64,000 nt of DNA, taken from positions 2,385,425 to 2,449,424 of the forward strand of contig NZ_CH672428.1 of the NCBI RefSeq assembly GCF_000152745.1. Reading direction: 5' to 3'. The notes beneath the pieces were generated by a model, which ran no database searches, was not told the DNA's origin, and was given only the letters and a program-made list of their open reading frames with translations. A program made the position numbers and the translations under genes. The DNA comes from Oceanicaulis sp. HTCC2633 (GTDB lineage Bacteria > Pseudomonadota > Alphaproteobacteria > Caulobacterales > Maricaulaceae). This document shows, one piece after another, positions 54,795 through 63,072 of the stretch (position 1 is its first letter; the number at the start of each line of letters is the position of its first letter).

Positions 54795-55868
54795 ATGAGT
54801 GAACGCTTCGATCTTGTGATACTCGGCGCCGGCTTGTCCGGACTGGCGCTGGGGGCGGCCATGGCCCAGTCCGGGCGGCGATTGCGCACGCTGGTCCTGG
54901 AGCCTCGGGAGATCCGCCCCAATCCGCGACAATGGGTGTTTCCGACATATCCGAGCCATGCGCTGCGCCGTTATGAGGCCGGCCGGCTGACGGGATTCGA
55001 GGTGGAAAGCCTGAACGGGGCGGTGCTGCATCGCCCACTCGACCGGCTGGTGCTGGCGCGGGTGCCGGCTCAGACGGTCCAGGATGCGGCGCTGGACCTC
55101 ATGGCGTCTGAACCACGATTGGTGCTGGAGACAGGCGTGCGGATCGATCAGATCCGGCGCTCGCGCTCCCGGGTTCTGGTCGATACCGGCATCGGCGTCA
55201 TCCGCACCAGCTGGCTGGTCGATACCCGTCCGCCCGAGGATGTGGGACTGCCTGCGGGCCGCGGCGTGCAGCTGTCCACTCTGGTTTCCGCGCCGCTTGA
55301 TGGCGGTCTGGACGAGCGGGTCCGGATCAAGCTCGCCAGTGCGGACGCCCCCCTGCTCGATCAATGGATTCTCAGCCGCGATCATGCGGTGCAGGAGCAG
55401 GCGCGGTTCACGCTCGCTCCACCATCCAGTCCGCCCGCAGCCTTGCAGACGGATCGATTGCAGGAGTGGGGCGTCCCGACCGATTCGCTGCGCCACGCTC
55501 AGGGGGTCTGGCCGCTCGCCTATCGCCCGCTCAGACGCGGCGGCGGACGGGTGATCCTCGCGCCCGCCGACGCCTATGGCCTGCGCTTTGCGCCCGGCAT
55601 GGCGGCGGTGCGGCTGCATCGCTGGGCGCAGATCCAGGCGCGGCGACTGAGTTACGGGCTGAGCCTCTACGCTCCGCCGCCGCCCCCGCATTCGGCGCGG
55701 CTGTCGACCCTGCGGATAGAGGCGATGATCGCGCGCAGTCCAAGGCAGGCGGCGTCTGGCCTGCATGCGCTGCTCTACGAGGCGCCGGCGGATGGCGTGA
55801 TGCGGACACTGTCCGGAACGGCCAGCTGGAGCGATTTGATGCGCGCCTGGCGCTCGGGCTCCTGGTAG
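54795..55868 (+). CDS. Lycopene-cyclase-like FAD/NAD-binding protein
   Basis: 357 residues. The N-terminus FDLVILGAGLSGLALGAAMAQSGRRLRTLVLEPR is a flavin-type Rossmann fold. Later PNPRQWVF, HRPLDRLVLARVPAQTV and a WLVDTRPP segment follow the order seen in CrtY/CrtL lycopene cyclases, and PADAYGLRFAPG resembles their C-terminal GxxY block. The match is by pattern only; the second conserved cyclase motifs are weak, so another squalene-type or flavoprotein oxidoreductase is possible. No crtE, crtB or crtI is nearby. The ATG lacks a clear ribosome binding site. Control by the divergent TetR protein is likely. Confidence 0.5.
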   Translation: MSERFDLVILGAGLSGLALGAAMAQSGRRLRTLVLEPREIRPNPRQWVFPTYPSHALRRYEAGRLTGFEVESLNGAVLHRPLDRLVLARVPAQTVQDAALDLMASEPRLVLETGVRIDQIRRSRSRVLVDTGIGVIRTSWLVDTRPPEDVGLPAGRGVQLSTLVSAPLDGGLDERVRIKLASADAPLLDQWILSRDHAVQEQARFTLAPPSSPPAALQTDRLQEWGVPTDSLRHAQGVWPLAYRPLRRGGGRVILAPADAYGLRFAPGMAAVRLHRWAQIQARRLSYGLSLYAPPPPPHSARLSTLRIEAMIARSPRQAASGLHALLYEAPADGVMRTLSGTASWSDLMRAWRSGSW

Positions 55869-55919
55869 GACGCAGTCTGCAGCGCTGTTCTCCCACGCTC
55901 ACGGCGCTAGGATGACTGA

Positions 55920-56696
55920 ATGACTGATTCCGCACAGACCGCTGATCTTGATGCGCCGCCGGAAACCGGGCCGCGCCTGGTGCTGGTGACAACGCCCATC
56001 GGGAATTTGGGCGATATCACCCCGCGCGCCTGGGATGTTCTGCGTGATGCGGACGCCATTGCCTGCGAGGATACGCGCGTCACGCGGCGTCTCCTGGATC
56101 AGGGCGGGATCACCGACAAGCGACTGATCGCCTGTCATGACCATAACGAACAGGCGAGCGCGGCTGGGATCGTCAAGCTGATCTCCGATGGCGCGACCGT
56201 GGCGCTGGTCAGCGATGCGGGCACGCCCGCCATTTCCGATCCCGGCTATCGCGTCGTGCAGGCGGTGATCGAGGCCGGTCTTGAGGTCAGCGCCGCGCCA
56301 GGCGTGTCGTCTGTCATCATGGCGTTGTCGATTTCGGGTTTACCCACCGACCGTTTCACCTTCATCGGCTTTCCGCCACGCAAGTCCGGCAAGCGCAAGG
56401 CGCTGTTCGAGACCTATGCCAGCCTGCCCGCCAGCCTGATCCTGATGGAAAGCCCGCAAAGACTGTCCGAAACGCTGGCGGATGCGCGTGAGGTTCTGGG
56501 CGATCGCCGGGCCGCTCTGTCGCTGGAATTGACCAAGCGGTTCGAGCGGGTCTGGCGCGGAACGCTGTCCGAGCTGGAAGCGCGCCTGTCCGATCCGCCC
56601 AAGGGTGAGGCGGTGGTTGTGATCGAGGGCGCCGAGGACGTGCGCGAGAAAAAGAACAAGTACGCCGAGTTTTCCAAGGCGCCGACCCGCGAATAA
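55920..56696 (+). CDS. rsmI: 16S rRNA 2'-O-ribose C1402 methyltransferase
   Basis: 258 residues. It methylates C1402 in the ribosomal decoding centre using SAM. The tetrapyrrole-methylase fold is shown by LVTTPIGNLGDITPRAWDVLRDADAIACEDTR, VALVSDAGTPAISDPGYRVV, the cofactor motif APGVSSVIMALSISGLPTDRFTFIGFPPRK, and ELTKRFERVWRGTL. A partner yraN gene, often next to it, is absent here. AGGA precedes the ATG. Confidence 0.96.
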   Translation: MTDSAQTADLDAPPETGPRLVLVTTPIGNLGDITPRAWDVLRDADAIACEDTRVTRRLLDQGGITDKRLIACHDHNEQASAAGIVKLISDGATVALVSDAGTPAISDPGYRVVQAVIEAGLEVSAAPGVSSVIMALSISGLPTDRFTFIGFPPRKSGKRKALFETYASLPASLILMESPQRLSETLADAREVLGDRRAALSLELTKRFERVWRGTLSELEARLSDPPKGEAVVVIEGAEDVREKKNKYAEFSKAPTRE

Positions 56697-56715
56697 GACT
56701 TCATTAGGAATTGCA

Positions 56716-56744
56716 GCATGCTGGCGCTTTCAGGCGCAGCATGC
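56716..56744 (+). repeat. Inverted repeat after rsmI
   Basis: GCATGCTG (56716-56723) and CAGCATGC (56737-56744) with a 13-base loop, 19 bases after the rsmI stop. No T tract. Function unclear; possible RNA 3' end structure. Confidence 0.4.
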
Positions 56745-56828
56745 GTGACCGCTGTCCCTGCCGACTTCGCCTCGACGGAGCGGTGAGCGCGTCTATAGTC
56801 TGCTGCGAGTTCACCAAGGAGTATCGTC

Positions 56829-58877
56829 ATGAACCGTCCACTGTTCACAGGCGCTCTGGGGGTTGCTGCAGCGGTCGCGCTTGGCGCGCCGTCTTTCGCG
56901 CAAGAGCCTCTGACGCTGGAAGACCTCTTCGAAATCCGACAGGTGTCCGGCGTCGACATTTCGCCCGATGGCGAGCAGGTCGCCTTCACGCTGTCCGTGC
57001 CGCGCAATGTGGTGGCGGGTGAAGAGGATGGCGCGCCCAGGGCCGAGCTGTATGTGGCCTCCGGCCCCGATGCGGCGCGTCTGTATGTCAGCGATGAGAG
57101 CTATATCAGCGGCGCGCACTGGTCGCCGCAGGGCGACGGGCTGACCTATCTGACCCGCCGCGATGGCGATACAGGCTCGGCGCTCTATGAAATCCCGGTG
57201 GATGGTGGTCAGGCGCGGCGCATCTTCGCCCATGACGCCTCGATCCAGTCCTATGTGATCGCGCCCGATGGGGAGACCCTCTTCTTCATCGCCCGCGACA
57301 AGGCGGATCCGGTTCAGTCCGAGCTGCGCGATCGCGGCTTCATGGCCAATGTGTATGAGGAGAATGACGTGTTCTCCCATGTCTGGCGCGCGGATCTGTC
57401 CGACACGGACGCCGAGCCGGTGCGTTTTGATCTGCCTGGTCATGCCTCATCGCTGGTGCTGAGCGAGGATGGCTCGCGTCTGGCCGTGGCGCTGGCGCCG
57501 ACCACGCTGGTAGATGACTCCCTGATGGAGCGCCAGTGGCATGTGGTGAACGCTGCGAATGGCTCGGTCGTCTCCACGATCGAGACCGAGGGCAAGATCG
57601 GCATGGCGGCGTTCTCGCCAGACAGTGCGCGCCTGGCCTTCATCGCGGCGGCGGATCGCGCCGACCCGACCGCCGGGACCCTGCATGTGGCGGATGCGGC
57701 GAGTGGCGAGTTCCGCGCCCTTGCGCGCGACGCCGAGCAGCATGTGAGCCAGCTTGCCTGGATCGACCGCGATTCCATTCTGACCGTCGCCAGCGTGGGC
57801 ACGGGCACGGCGCTGGTCGAATACAATATCAATGGCCGCGAAGAGCGTCGCACCCCGACCGAGGCGGGCGTGATCTCTGCCATGGATTATGATCGCGATG
57901 ATCGTGTGCTGGCGACGACCATCCATGCCGCCACCCATCCGCGCGAACTGTTCGTGGGCGACCGCCGTCGTCTGAGCCAGTGGACCGATCACAATCCGCA
58001 ACTCGCCAATATCGCCTGGGGTGATCAGCGCGTGTTCGAATTTGAAGCCCGTGACGGCGAGCGGATCGAGGGCGTTCTGGTGACCCCGCAGGGCGACGCG
58101 CCCCAGGGCGGGTGGCCGATGATCATGACCGTGCATGGCGGCCCCGAAGCCCATGACAGCAATGGCTGGGTGAACGGCTATTCCAATCTCGGCCATATCG
58201 GCGCGGGTCAGGGCTTTGCGGTGTTCTATCCCAACTATCGCGGTTCGACCGGCCGCGGTGAGCGCTTCGCCAAGCTTGATCATCTGGATGCGCCGGGCGA
58301 GGAGTTCTGGGATCTGGTGGACGCGATCGGCGCGCTGTCAGAGGCCGGAATCGTGGACGCGGACCGCGTCGGCATCACCGGCGGCTCCTATGGCGGCTTT
58401 GCGTCGGCCTGGGCTGCGACCGTGGCTAGCGAGCATTTCGCCGCCGCCGCCCCCTTCGTGGCGCTGACCGATCTGATCAGCTTTTACGGCACGACGGAAA
58501 TTCCGATCGAGATGGTGGATGTGCACTTCATGCAGCCGCCCTGGGCGGACTGGATGAACTATCTCGAGCACAGCCCGACCTATCATGCGCCGGGGTCGAC
58601 CACGCCGACGCTGATCCTGCATGGCGAGGCGGATACGCGGGTGGACACCAGCCAGTCCTTCATCCTCTATCGCATCATGAAGCAGACCTCGGACGCGCCG
58701 GTTCGGCTCGTCACCTATCCGGGCGAAGGCCACGGCAATCGCCGCGCCGCCGCCCAGTATGACTACGGTCTGCGCGTGCAGCGCTGGATGACCCACTACC
58801 TGATGGGCGAAGGCGGCGAACCGCCGGCGCCGGAGCTGGACTTGGCCGAACGGCTGGGTCTGAACGACGCCGAGTAA
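56829..58877 (+). CDS. S9-family peptidase (acylaminoacyl-peptidase/DPP-like)
   Basis: 682 residues. Signal peptide about 1-24 (cleavage SFA|QE) places it in the periplasm. A beta-propeller (about 30-400) caps an alpha/beta-hydrolase domain with the triad Ser520 (GGSYGGF), Asp602 (GEADTRVD) and His635 (GEGHGNR). Family members cut short peptides, with dipeptidyl- or acylaminoacyl-peptidase action. AAGGAG stands before the ATG and a terminator follows directly, so it is a single-gene unit. Confidence 0.94.
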   Translation: MNRPLFTGALGVAAAVALGAPSFAQEPLTLEDLFEIRQVSGVDISPDGEQVAFTLSVPRNVVAGEEDGAPRAELYVASGPDAARLYVSDESYISGAHWSPQGDGLTYLTRRDGDTGSALYEIPVDGGQARRIFAHDASIQSYVIAPDGETLFFIARDKADPVQSELRDRGFMANVYEENDVFSHVWRADLSDTDAEPVRFDLPGHASSLVLSEDGSRLAVALAPTTLVDDSLMERQWHVVNAANGSVVSTIETEGKIGMAAFSPDSARLAFIAAADRADPTAGTLHVADAASGEFRALARDAEQHVSQLAWIDRDSILTVASVGTGTALVEYNINGREERRTPTEAGVISAMDYDRDDRVLATTIHAATHPRELFVGDRRRLSQWTDHNPQLANIAWGDQRVFEFEARDGERIEGVLVTPQGDAPQGGWPMIMTVHGGPEAHDSNGWVNGYSNLGHIGAGQGFAVFYPNYRGSTGRGERFAKLDHLDAPGEEFWDLVDAIGALSEAGIVDADRVGITGGSYGGFASAWAATVASEHFAAAAPFVALTDLISFYGTTEIPIEMVDVHFMQPPWADWMNYLEHSPTYHAPGSTTPTLILHGEADTRVDTSQSFILYRIMKQTSDAPVRLVTYPGEGHGNRRAAAQYDYGLRVQRWMTHYLMGEGGEPPAPELDLAERLGLNDAE

Positions 58878-58888
58878 GCGTTCAAGGA

Positions 58889-58913
58889 GGGAGGCGGAAA
58901 CGCCTCCCTTTTT
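58889..58913 (+). terminator. Rho-independent terminator after the S9 peptidase
   Basis: GGGAGGCG (58889-58896), GAAA tetraloop, CGCCTCCC (58901-58908), then five T. It begins 11 bases after the stop codon. Confidence 0.93.
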
Positions 58914-58997
58914 CGTTGCAGGCGCCCCCTCGCCATCGCCATCGTCCAACGCTAACGTGCCGCTTAACGCATTAAGTGACGTGAACGGGAGGAAATC

Positions 58998-59777
58998 ATG
59001 TCCGAGAAAGACCTGTCGCTGGAAGGCCGTGTGGTTCTCGTCGCCGGGGCCAGCCGCGGTATTGGCGAAGCCGCCGCCAAGCGCATGGCGCGCAATGGCG
59101 CGATGGTGATCTGCTCGAGCCGCAAGATCGCCGATTGCGAGCGCGTGGCCGAAGAGATCAAGGCCGAGGGCGGCAAGGCGCGCGCCATGGTGCTGCATCT
59201 GGGCGAGGCCGAGCATCGCGAAGCGGCGATGGCCAGCATCAAGCAGCATGAAGGCCGGCTCGACGTGCTGGTGAACAATGGCGCGACCAGCCCCTATTTC
59301 GGTGAAGCCAAGGACACGCCCGAGGACGCCTGGGACAAGACGTTCGACGTGAATGTCAAAGGCCCGTTCTTCCTGTCCAATCTGGCGATCAACACCTTTA
59401 TGAAGGATCAGGGCAAGGGCTCGATCATCAATGTCGCCTCGATCAACGGCATGCGGCCGGGCTATTTCCAGGGCGCGTATTCCATCTCCAAGGCTGCGGT
59501 GATCTCCCTCACCCAGGTGCTGGCGCAGGAATGCGGACATCTGGGCGTGCGCGTGAACGCGCTCTGTCCGGGCCTGACCGAGACCAAGCTCGCCTCGGCG
59601 CTCACCTCCGATCCGAACCTTGCCGACATGATGAACCGCAATTTCTCCATCAAGCGCGTCGGCCAGCCTGAAGACATGGCCGCTGCGATCCACTTCCTCG
59701 CCAGCGACGCATCAAGCTATATGACGGGCCAGAAATTCGTCGTGGATGGCGGCATCACCGAGCGTGGTCCGCTGTAA
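58998..59777 (+). CDS. Short-chain dehydrogenase/reductase (FabG-like)
   Basis: 259 residues. Classical SDR: cofactor motif AGASRGIGEAAAKRMA, NNGATSP, catalytic Ser in VASINGMRP, YSISKAAV with Tyr and Lys, and the C-terminal MTGQKFVVDGGITER seen in FabG-like enzymes. GGGAGG precedes the ATG. Eleven bases separate it from the kynureninase gene, so both are in one transcript. The substrate is not known. Confidence 0.92.
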   Translation: MSEKDLSLEGRVVLVAGASRGIGEAAAKRMARNGAMVICSSRKIADCERVAEEIKAEGGKARAMVLHLGEAEHREAAMASIKQHEGRLDVLVNNGATSPYFGEAKDTPEDAWDKTFDVNVKGPFFLSNLAINTFMKDQGKGSIINVASINGMRPGYFQGAYSISKAAVISLTQVLAQECGHLGVRVNALCPGLTETKLASALTSDPNLADMMNRNFSIKRVGQPEDMAAAIHFLASDASSYMTGQKFVVDGGITERGPL

Positions 59778-59788
59778 GGGGGACTTTT

Positions 59789-61000
59789 ATGCTGACGCGC
59801 GAGGCCTGCGAGGCGCTGGACCGGACCGATCCGCTCAAGGACAAACGCGATCTGTTCGCACTGCCCGAAGGCGAGATCTATCTTGATGGCAATTCGCTGG
59901 GCGTGCCGCCCAGGGCGGCGCTCGCGCGTTTGCGGGAAGCCTCTGAAACCGAATGGGCGAAGGGGCTGATCCGCTCGTGGAACGATGCGGGCTGGATGGA
60001 CTTGCCGCTGACCCTGGGCGCCAAACTCGCCCGGCTTGTCGGTGTTGATCCCGAAGAGGTGATCGCGGTCGATACGGTCACGATCAACCTCTTCAAGCTG
60101 GCGACCGCATTGTTGGCGCGCGATGGCGGCGCGATTGCGGCGGAAGCGGGTGAGTTCCCCACCGACAACCATGTGATGGAGGGAATCGCCAAAATCACGG
60201 GCGCACCCATGCATCGCGTGGCGGCGAATACGCGCCCCAAGGACCTGCCCGAGGGCGTGACGGTCTTCATCAAGTCCGCCGTGCACTACAAGTCCGCCGA
60301 GATCGCGGATTTCGAAGGCTATGAGCGCGAAGCCAGGGCGCGCGGTCTCAACATCATCTGGGATCTCAGCCACGCCACGGGGCTGGTCGACCTCAAGCTC
60401 AAGGCCTGGGGCGCGCGCTATGCCGTGGGATGCGGCTATAAATTCCTGTCGGGCGGGCCGGGCGCGCCGGCGTTTCTGTATTGCGCTGAAGATCAGATCA
60501 AAACGCTCGAACATCCGGTGTCGGGCTGGCTGGGGCACAAGCGCCCCTTCGGCTTTGAAGACGCCTACGAACCCGACGACACCATTGTGCGCTGGCGCAC
60601 CAGCTCGCCCTCCATTCTCGCCCTGTCCGCCCTTGATGGCGCGGTGAGCGCCTATGACGGCGTGGACATGGCGCTGGTGGAAGCCAAGGCCATCGCGCTG
60701 GGCGATATCCTGCTGGAGAAGGCCGAAGCGCTGGGCCTCGAGCATGCCTGTCCGGGCAAGGGGCAGCGTCGCGGCGGCCATGTGGTGCTGCGCCATGAGC
60801 AGGGCTACGCCATTGTTCAGGCGCTGATTGCGCGCGGGATTGCCGGCGATTTCCGCGCGCCGGATCTGATGCGGTTTGGCTTCAACCCCCTTTACAATTC
60901 CTATGTCGAGGTGTTTGAGGCCGCCGAGGCGCTGGCCGATGTGATCGGGACGCGCGCCTGGGACAGGCCTGAATTCCTCGCCCGCAAGGCGGTCACCTGA
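59789..61000 (+). CDS. kynU: Kynureninase
   Basis: 403 residues, normal length. It splits kynurenine to anthranilate and alanine with PLP. Visible: IYLDGNSLGVPPRAAL at the start, WDLSHATGLVDLKLKAWGARYAVGCGYKFLSGGPGAP with the Schiff-base Lys218, and WRTSSPSILAL. The other tryptophan-degradation genes (kynA, kynB) are not in the window. It is translated after an SDR gene, an unusual partner. Confidence 0.94.
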   Translation: MLTREACEALDRTDPLKDKRDLFALPEGEIYLDGNSLGVPPRAALARLREASETEWAKGLIRSWNDAGWMDLPLTLGAKLARLVGVDPEEVIAVDTVTINLFKLATALLARDGGAIAAEAGEFPTDNHVMEGIAKITGAPMHRVAANTRPKDLPEGVTVFIKSAVHYKSAEIADFEGYEREARARGLNIIWDLSHATGLVDLKLKAWGARYAVGCGYKFLSGGPGAPAFLYCAEDQIKTLEHPVSGWLGHKRPFGFEDAYEPDDTIVRWRTSSPSILALSALDGAVSAYDGVDMALVEAKAIALGDILLEKAEALGLEHACPGKGQRRGGHVVLRHEQGYAIVQALIARGIAGDFRAPDLMRFGFNPLYNSYVEVFEAAEALADVIGTRAWDRPEFLARKAVT

Positions 61001-61064
61001 AGCCGCTTGCCCGTTCCGCGCGTCTCCCCCAAGGTGAAAGAAAAACACATCAGGGGAGGGCGCG

Positions 61065-62129
61065 ATGCTGCGCTGGACACTGGGCGGTCTGGCCGCCCTT
61101 CTGATCATTCTGGGCCTTGCCGCCTATGGGCCGGGCGCGCTGGACGCACAACCGTTCAATCCCACGCCGCCTGATGCTGACCTCATGGCGCTCTATGAGG
61201 AGGTGGCCCAGCCTGTGCGTCGGGAAATCCCCGATCTGCATGGGGCTGAGGATCTCGAACCCGGCCCGGACGGACGGCTTTACGCAAGCCTTGCTGATGG
61301 CCGCATCATGGTGCGAGAGGCCGAAGGCGGCTGGTCCGAATTCGCCAACACCAGCGGCCGCCCGCTGGGGCTGTCCTTCGGTCCGGATGGCGCGCTGTTC
61401 GTCGCGGACGCCCTCAAGGGATTGCTGCGCCTGAATGATGAAGGCGCGTTCGAGACCTGGCTGGCTGATGAGAGCGAGGGCGGGCCGCTGGTGTTCACCG
61501 ATGATCTGACGGTTCTGGAAGATGGCGGCGTCATCCTGACCGACGCCTCGCGCCGCTATGGCTATGGCGAATACATGACCTCGCTACTGGAAGGTGAGCA
61601 GACGGGCGTGATCTACAAGGTCACCGGCCCCGGTGAGTTCACGGTGCTCGCTGAAGGGTTCGGCTTCATCAATGGCGTTGATCATGACCCGGAGACGGGT
61701 CGGGTCTATGTCAATGAGACCTGGGCGGGGCGCGTGATTGCGCTTGATCCGGAAACGGGCGCCTATGAGGTGCTGATCGACGGCTTGCCGGGCTATCCGG
61801 ACAATCTCGCCTTCGACGAGGAGACGGGGCTCATCTGGATTGCGCTTCCGTCGCAACGCTCGCCCCAGATCGAGGGGCTCCACCCCAATCCCTTCCTCAA
61901 GCGTCTCGCCTGGCGCTGGATCCAGCTCGCCGGTCTGCCGCCCCTCCCGCCGCGTCCGGTGATGGGGATGGCGGTGGATGCCGCGGGCGAGCCTCAGCGC
62001 GTGCTCTATGGGCCGGATGACGCGCCCTTCGGCGTCACCACCGTGACGCCCTGGCAGGGGATGCTCTGGGTGGCCGGGCTCGAACGGGACGGCGTTGACG
62101 CCTACGCCATGCCCGAGGCCGTGCAATGA
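61065..62129 (+). CDS. Strictosidine-synthase/APMAP-like beta-propeller membrane protein
   Basis: 354 residues. One N-terminal membrane helix (about 5-24) anchors a six-bladed propeller with GAEDLEPGPDGRLYASLADGRIM, GRPLGLSFGPDGALFVADALKGLLRL, ILTDASRRYGYGEYMTSLLEGEQTGVIYKV, and GFINGVDHDPETGRVYVNETWAGRV. These are the marks of strictosidine-synthase-like (APMAP) proteins, whose bacterial members are probably lactonases or esterases; plant-type condensing activity is not implied. The stop overlaps the next start by ATGA. Confidence 0.85.
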   Translation: MLRWTLGGLAALLIILGLAAYGPGALDAQPFNPTPPDADLMALYEEVAQPVRREIPDLHGAEDLEPGPDGRLYASLADGRIMVREAEGGWSEFANTSGRPLGLSFGPDGALFVADALKGLLRLNDEGAFETWLADESEGGPLVFTDDLTVLEDGGVILTDASRRYGYGEYMTSLLEGEQTGVIYKVTGPGEFTVLAEGFGFINGVDHDPETGRVYVNETWAGRVIALDPETGAYEVLIDGLPGYPDNLAFDEETGLIWIALPSQRSPQIEGLHPNPFLKRLAWRWIQLAGLPPLPPRPVMGMAVDAAGEPQRVLYGPDDAPFGVTTVTPWQGMLWVAGLERDGVDAYAMPEAVQ

Positions 62130-62914
62130 GCAGGCGCGCCCTGATTTCAGGCGGGTCGAGCGGGATTGGCCTTGCCTTGTCCGAGCGCCTGCTCGAACGC
62201 GGCTATCGCCTGTTCTGGGTGTCGCTGGATGAGGGTGAAATCATTCGCTCCCGAGAGGGTTTGCTCAAGCGCTTTCCTGATGCCGAGATTGAAGGGCGCG
62301 CCCTGGATCTGGCCGAGACGCACTCTGTCGCCCGGATCGTGCAATGGGTGCAGGGCGAAGGCGGGATTGATCTTCTGGTCAACAATGCCGGTTTCGGCGT
62401 TTACGGCTCGTCCCGGGACCTGACCGTTGAGGCCGAACAGGCCATGATCGACGTCAATGCGCGCGCCCTTCACGCCATGGCGCGCGCTTTCCTGCCGCTT
62501 ATGGAGGATGCCGGTGGCGGGCTGATCGTCAATGTGGCGTCCAATTCCGCCTACGTGCCCACGCCCGGGCTTGCCGTCTATGCCGCGACCAAGGCCTTTG
62601 TCCGCCATTACTCGCTGGCCCTGAGCCAGGAGCTCAGGGCGGCCGGCAGCCCTGTGCGGGTGATGACGGTCTGTCCGTCTGCCGTGTCAGACACGCCCTT
62701 CAAGGATCGCGCCGCCATGGACGGGGTGCGAACCTTTTCCAGCTTTACGGCGACCACGGCGGCTGAAGTCGCGTCCGATATCCTCAAGGGGATCGATCGG
62801 GGCGCTGAGGAGGTGATCACCGGCGCCGCCATGCGCCGGGCGATCTGGCTGATGCGGTTTTCGCCGGCGCCTCTGGTGCGCTGGCTGACGCGTCGAGAGA
62901 CGGAGCGCGCCTAG
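62126..62914 (+). CDS. Short-chain dehydrogenase/reductase
   Basis: 262 residues. Rossmann motif ISGGSSGIGLALSERL, NNAGFG, catalytic Ser in VASNSAYVP and Tyr/Lys in YAATKAF; then a C-terminal part typical of DltE-like SDRs (GAAMRRAIWLMRFSPAPLVRWLTRRE). Overlaps the propeller gene by four bases, so the two are coupled and may act on the same compound. Confidence 0.9.
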   Translation: MSRRALISGGSSGIGLALSERLLERGYRLFWVSLDEGEIIRSREGLLKRFPDAEIEGRALDLAETHSVARIVQWVQGEGGIDLLVNNAGFGVYGSSRDLTVEAEQAMIDVNARALHAMARAFLPLMEDAGGGLIVNVASNSAYVPTPGLAVYAATKAFVRHYSLALSQELRAAGSPVRVMTVCPSAVSDTPFKDRAAMDGVRTFSSFTATTAAEVASDILKGIDRGAEEVITGAAMRRAIWLMRFSPAPLVRWLTRRETERA

Positions 62915-63072
62915 GTCGTCTGTTGCAGCGGAAGGGCGGGTCTGAAAAACAACTAAAAGTCAGGTATTTGGCCGCATTCCATCTCGGCGCGAAGACAACA
63001 TCTGTAAGAGACTCTTAATGCGAGAGCGCGAACGTCAACGCTTGAAGCCGGTTCGGGTTTGAGGGGTTGCAG

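Noticed and set aside
59717-61108. 463-codon minus-strand frame across kynU
   Set aside because: Antisense to a well-conserved enzyme and without motifs.
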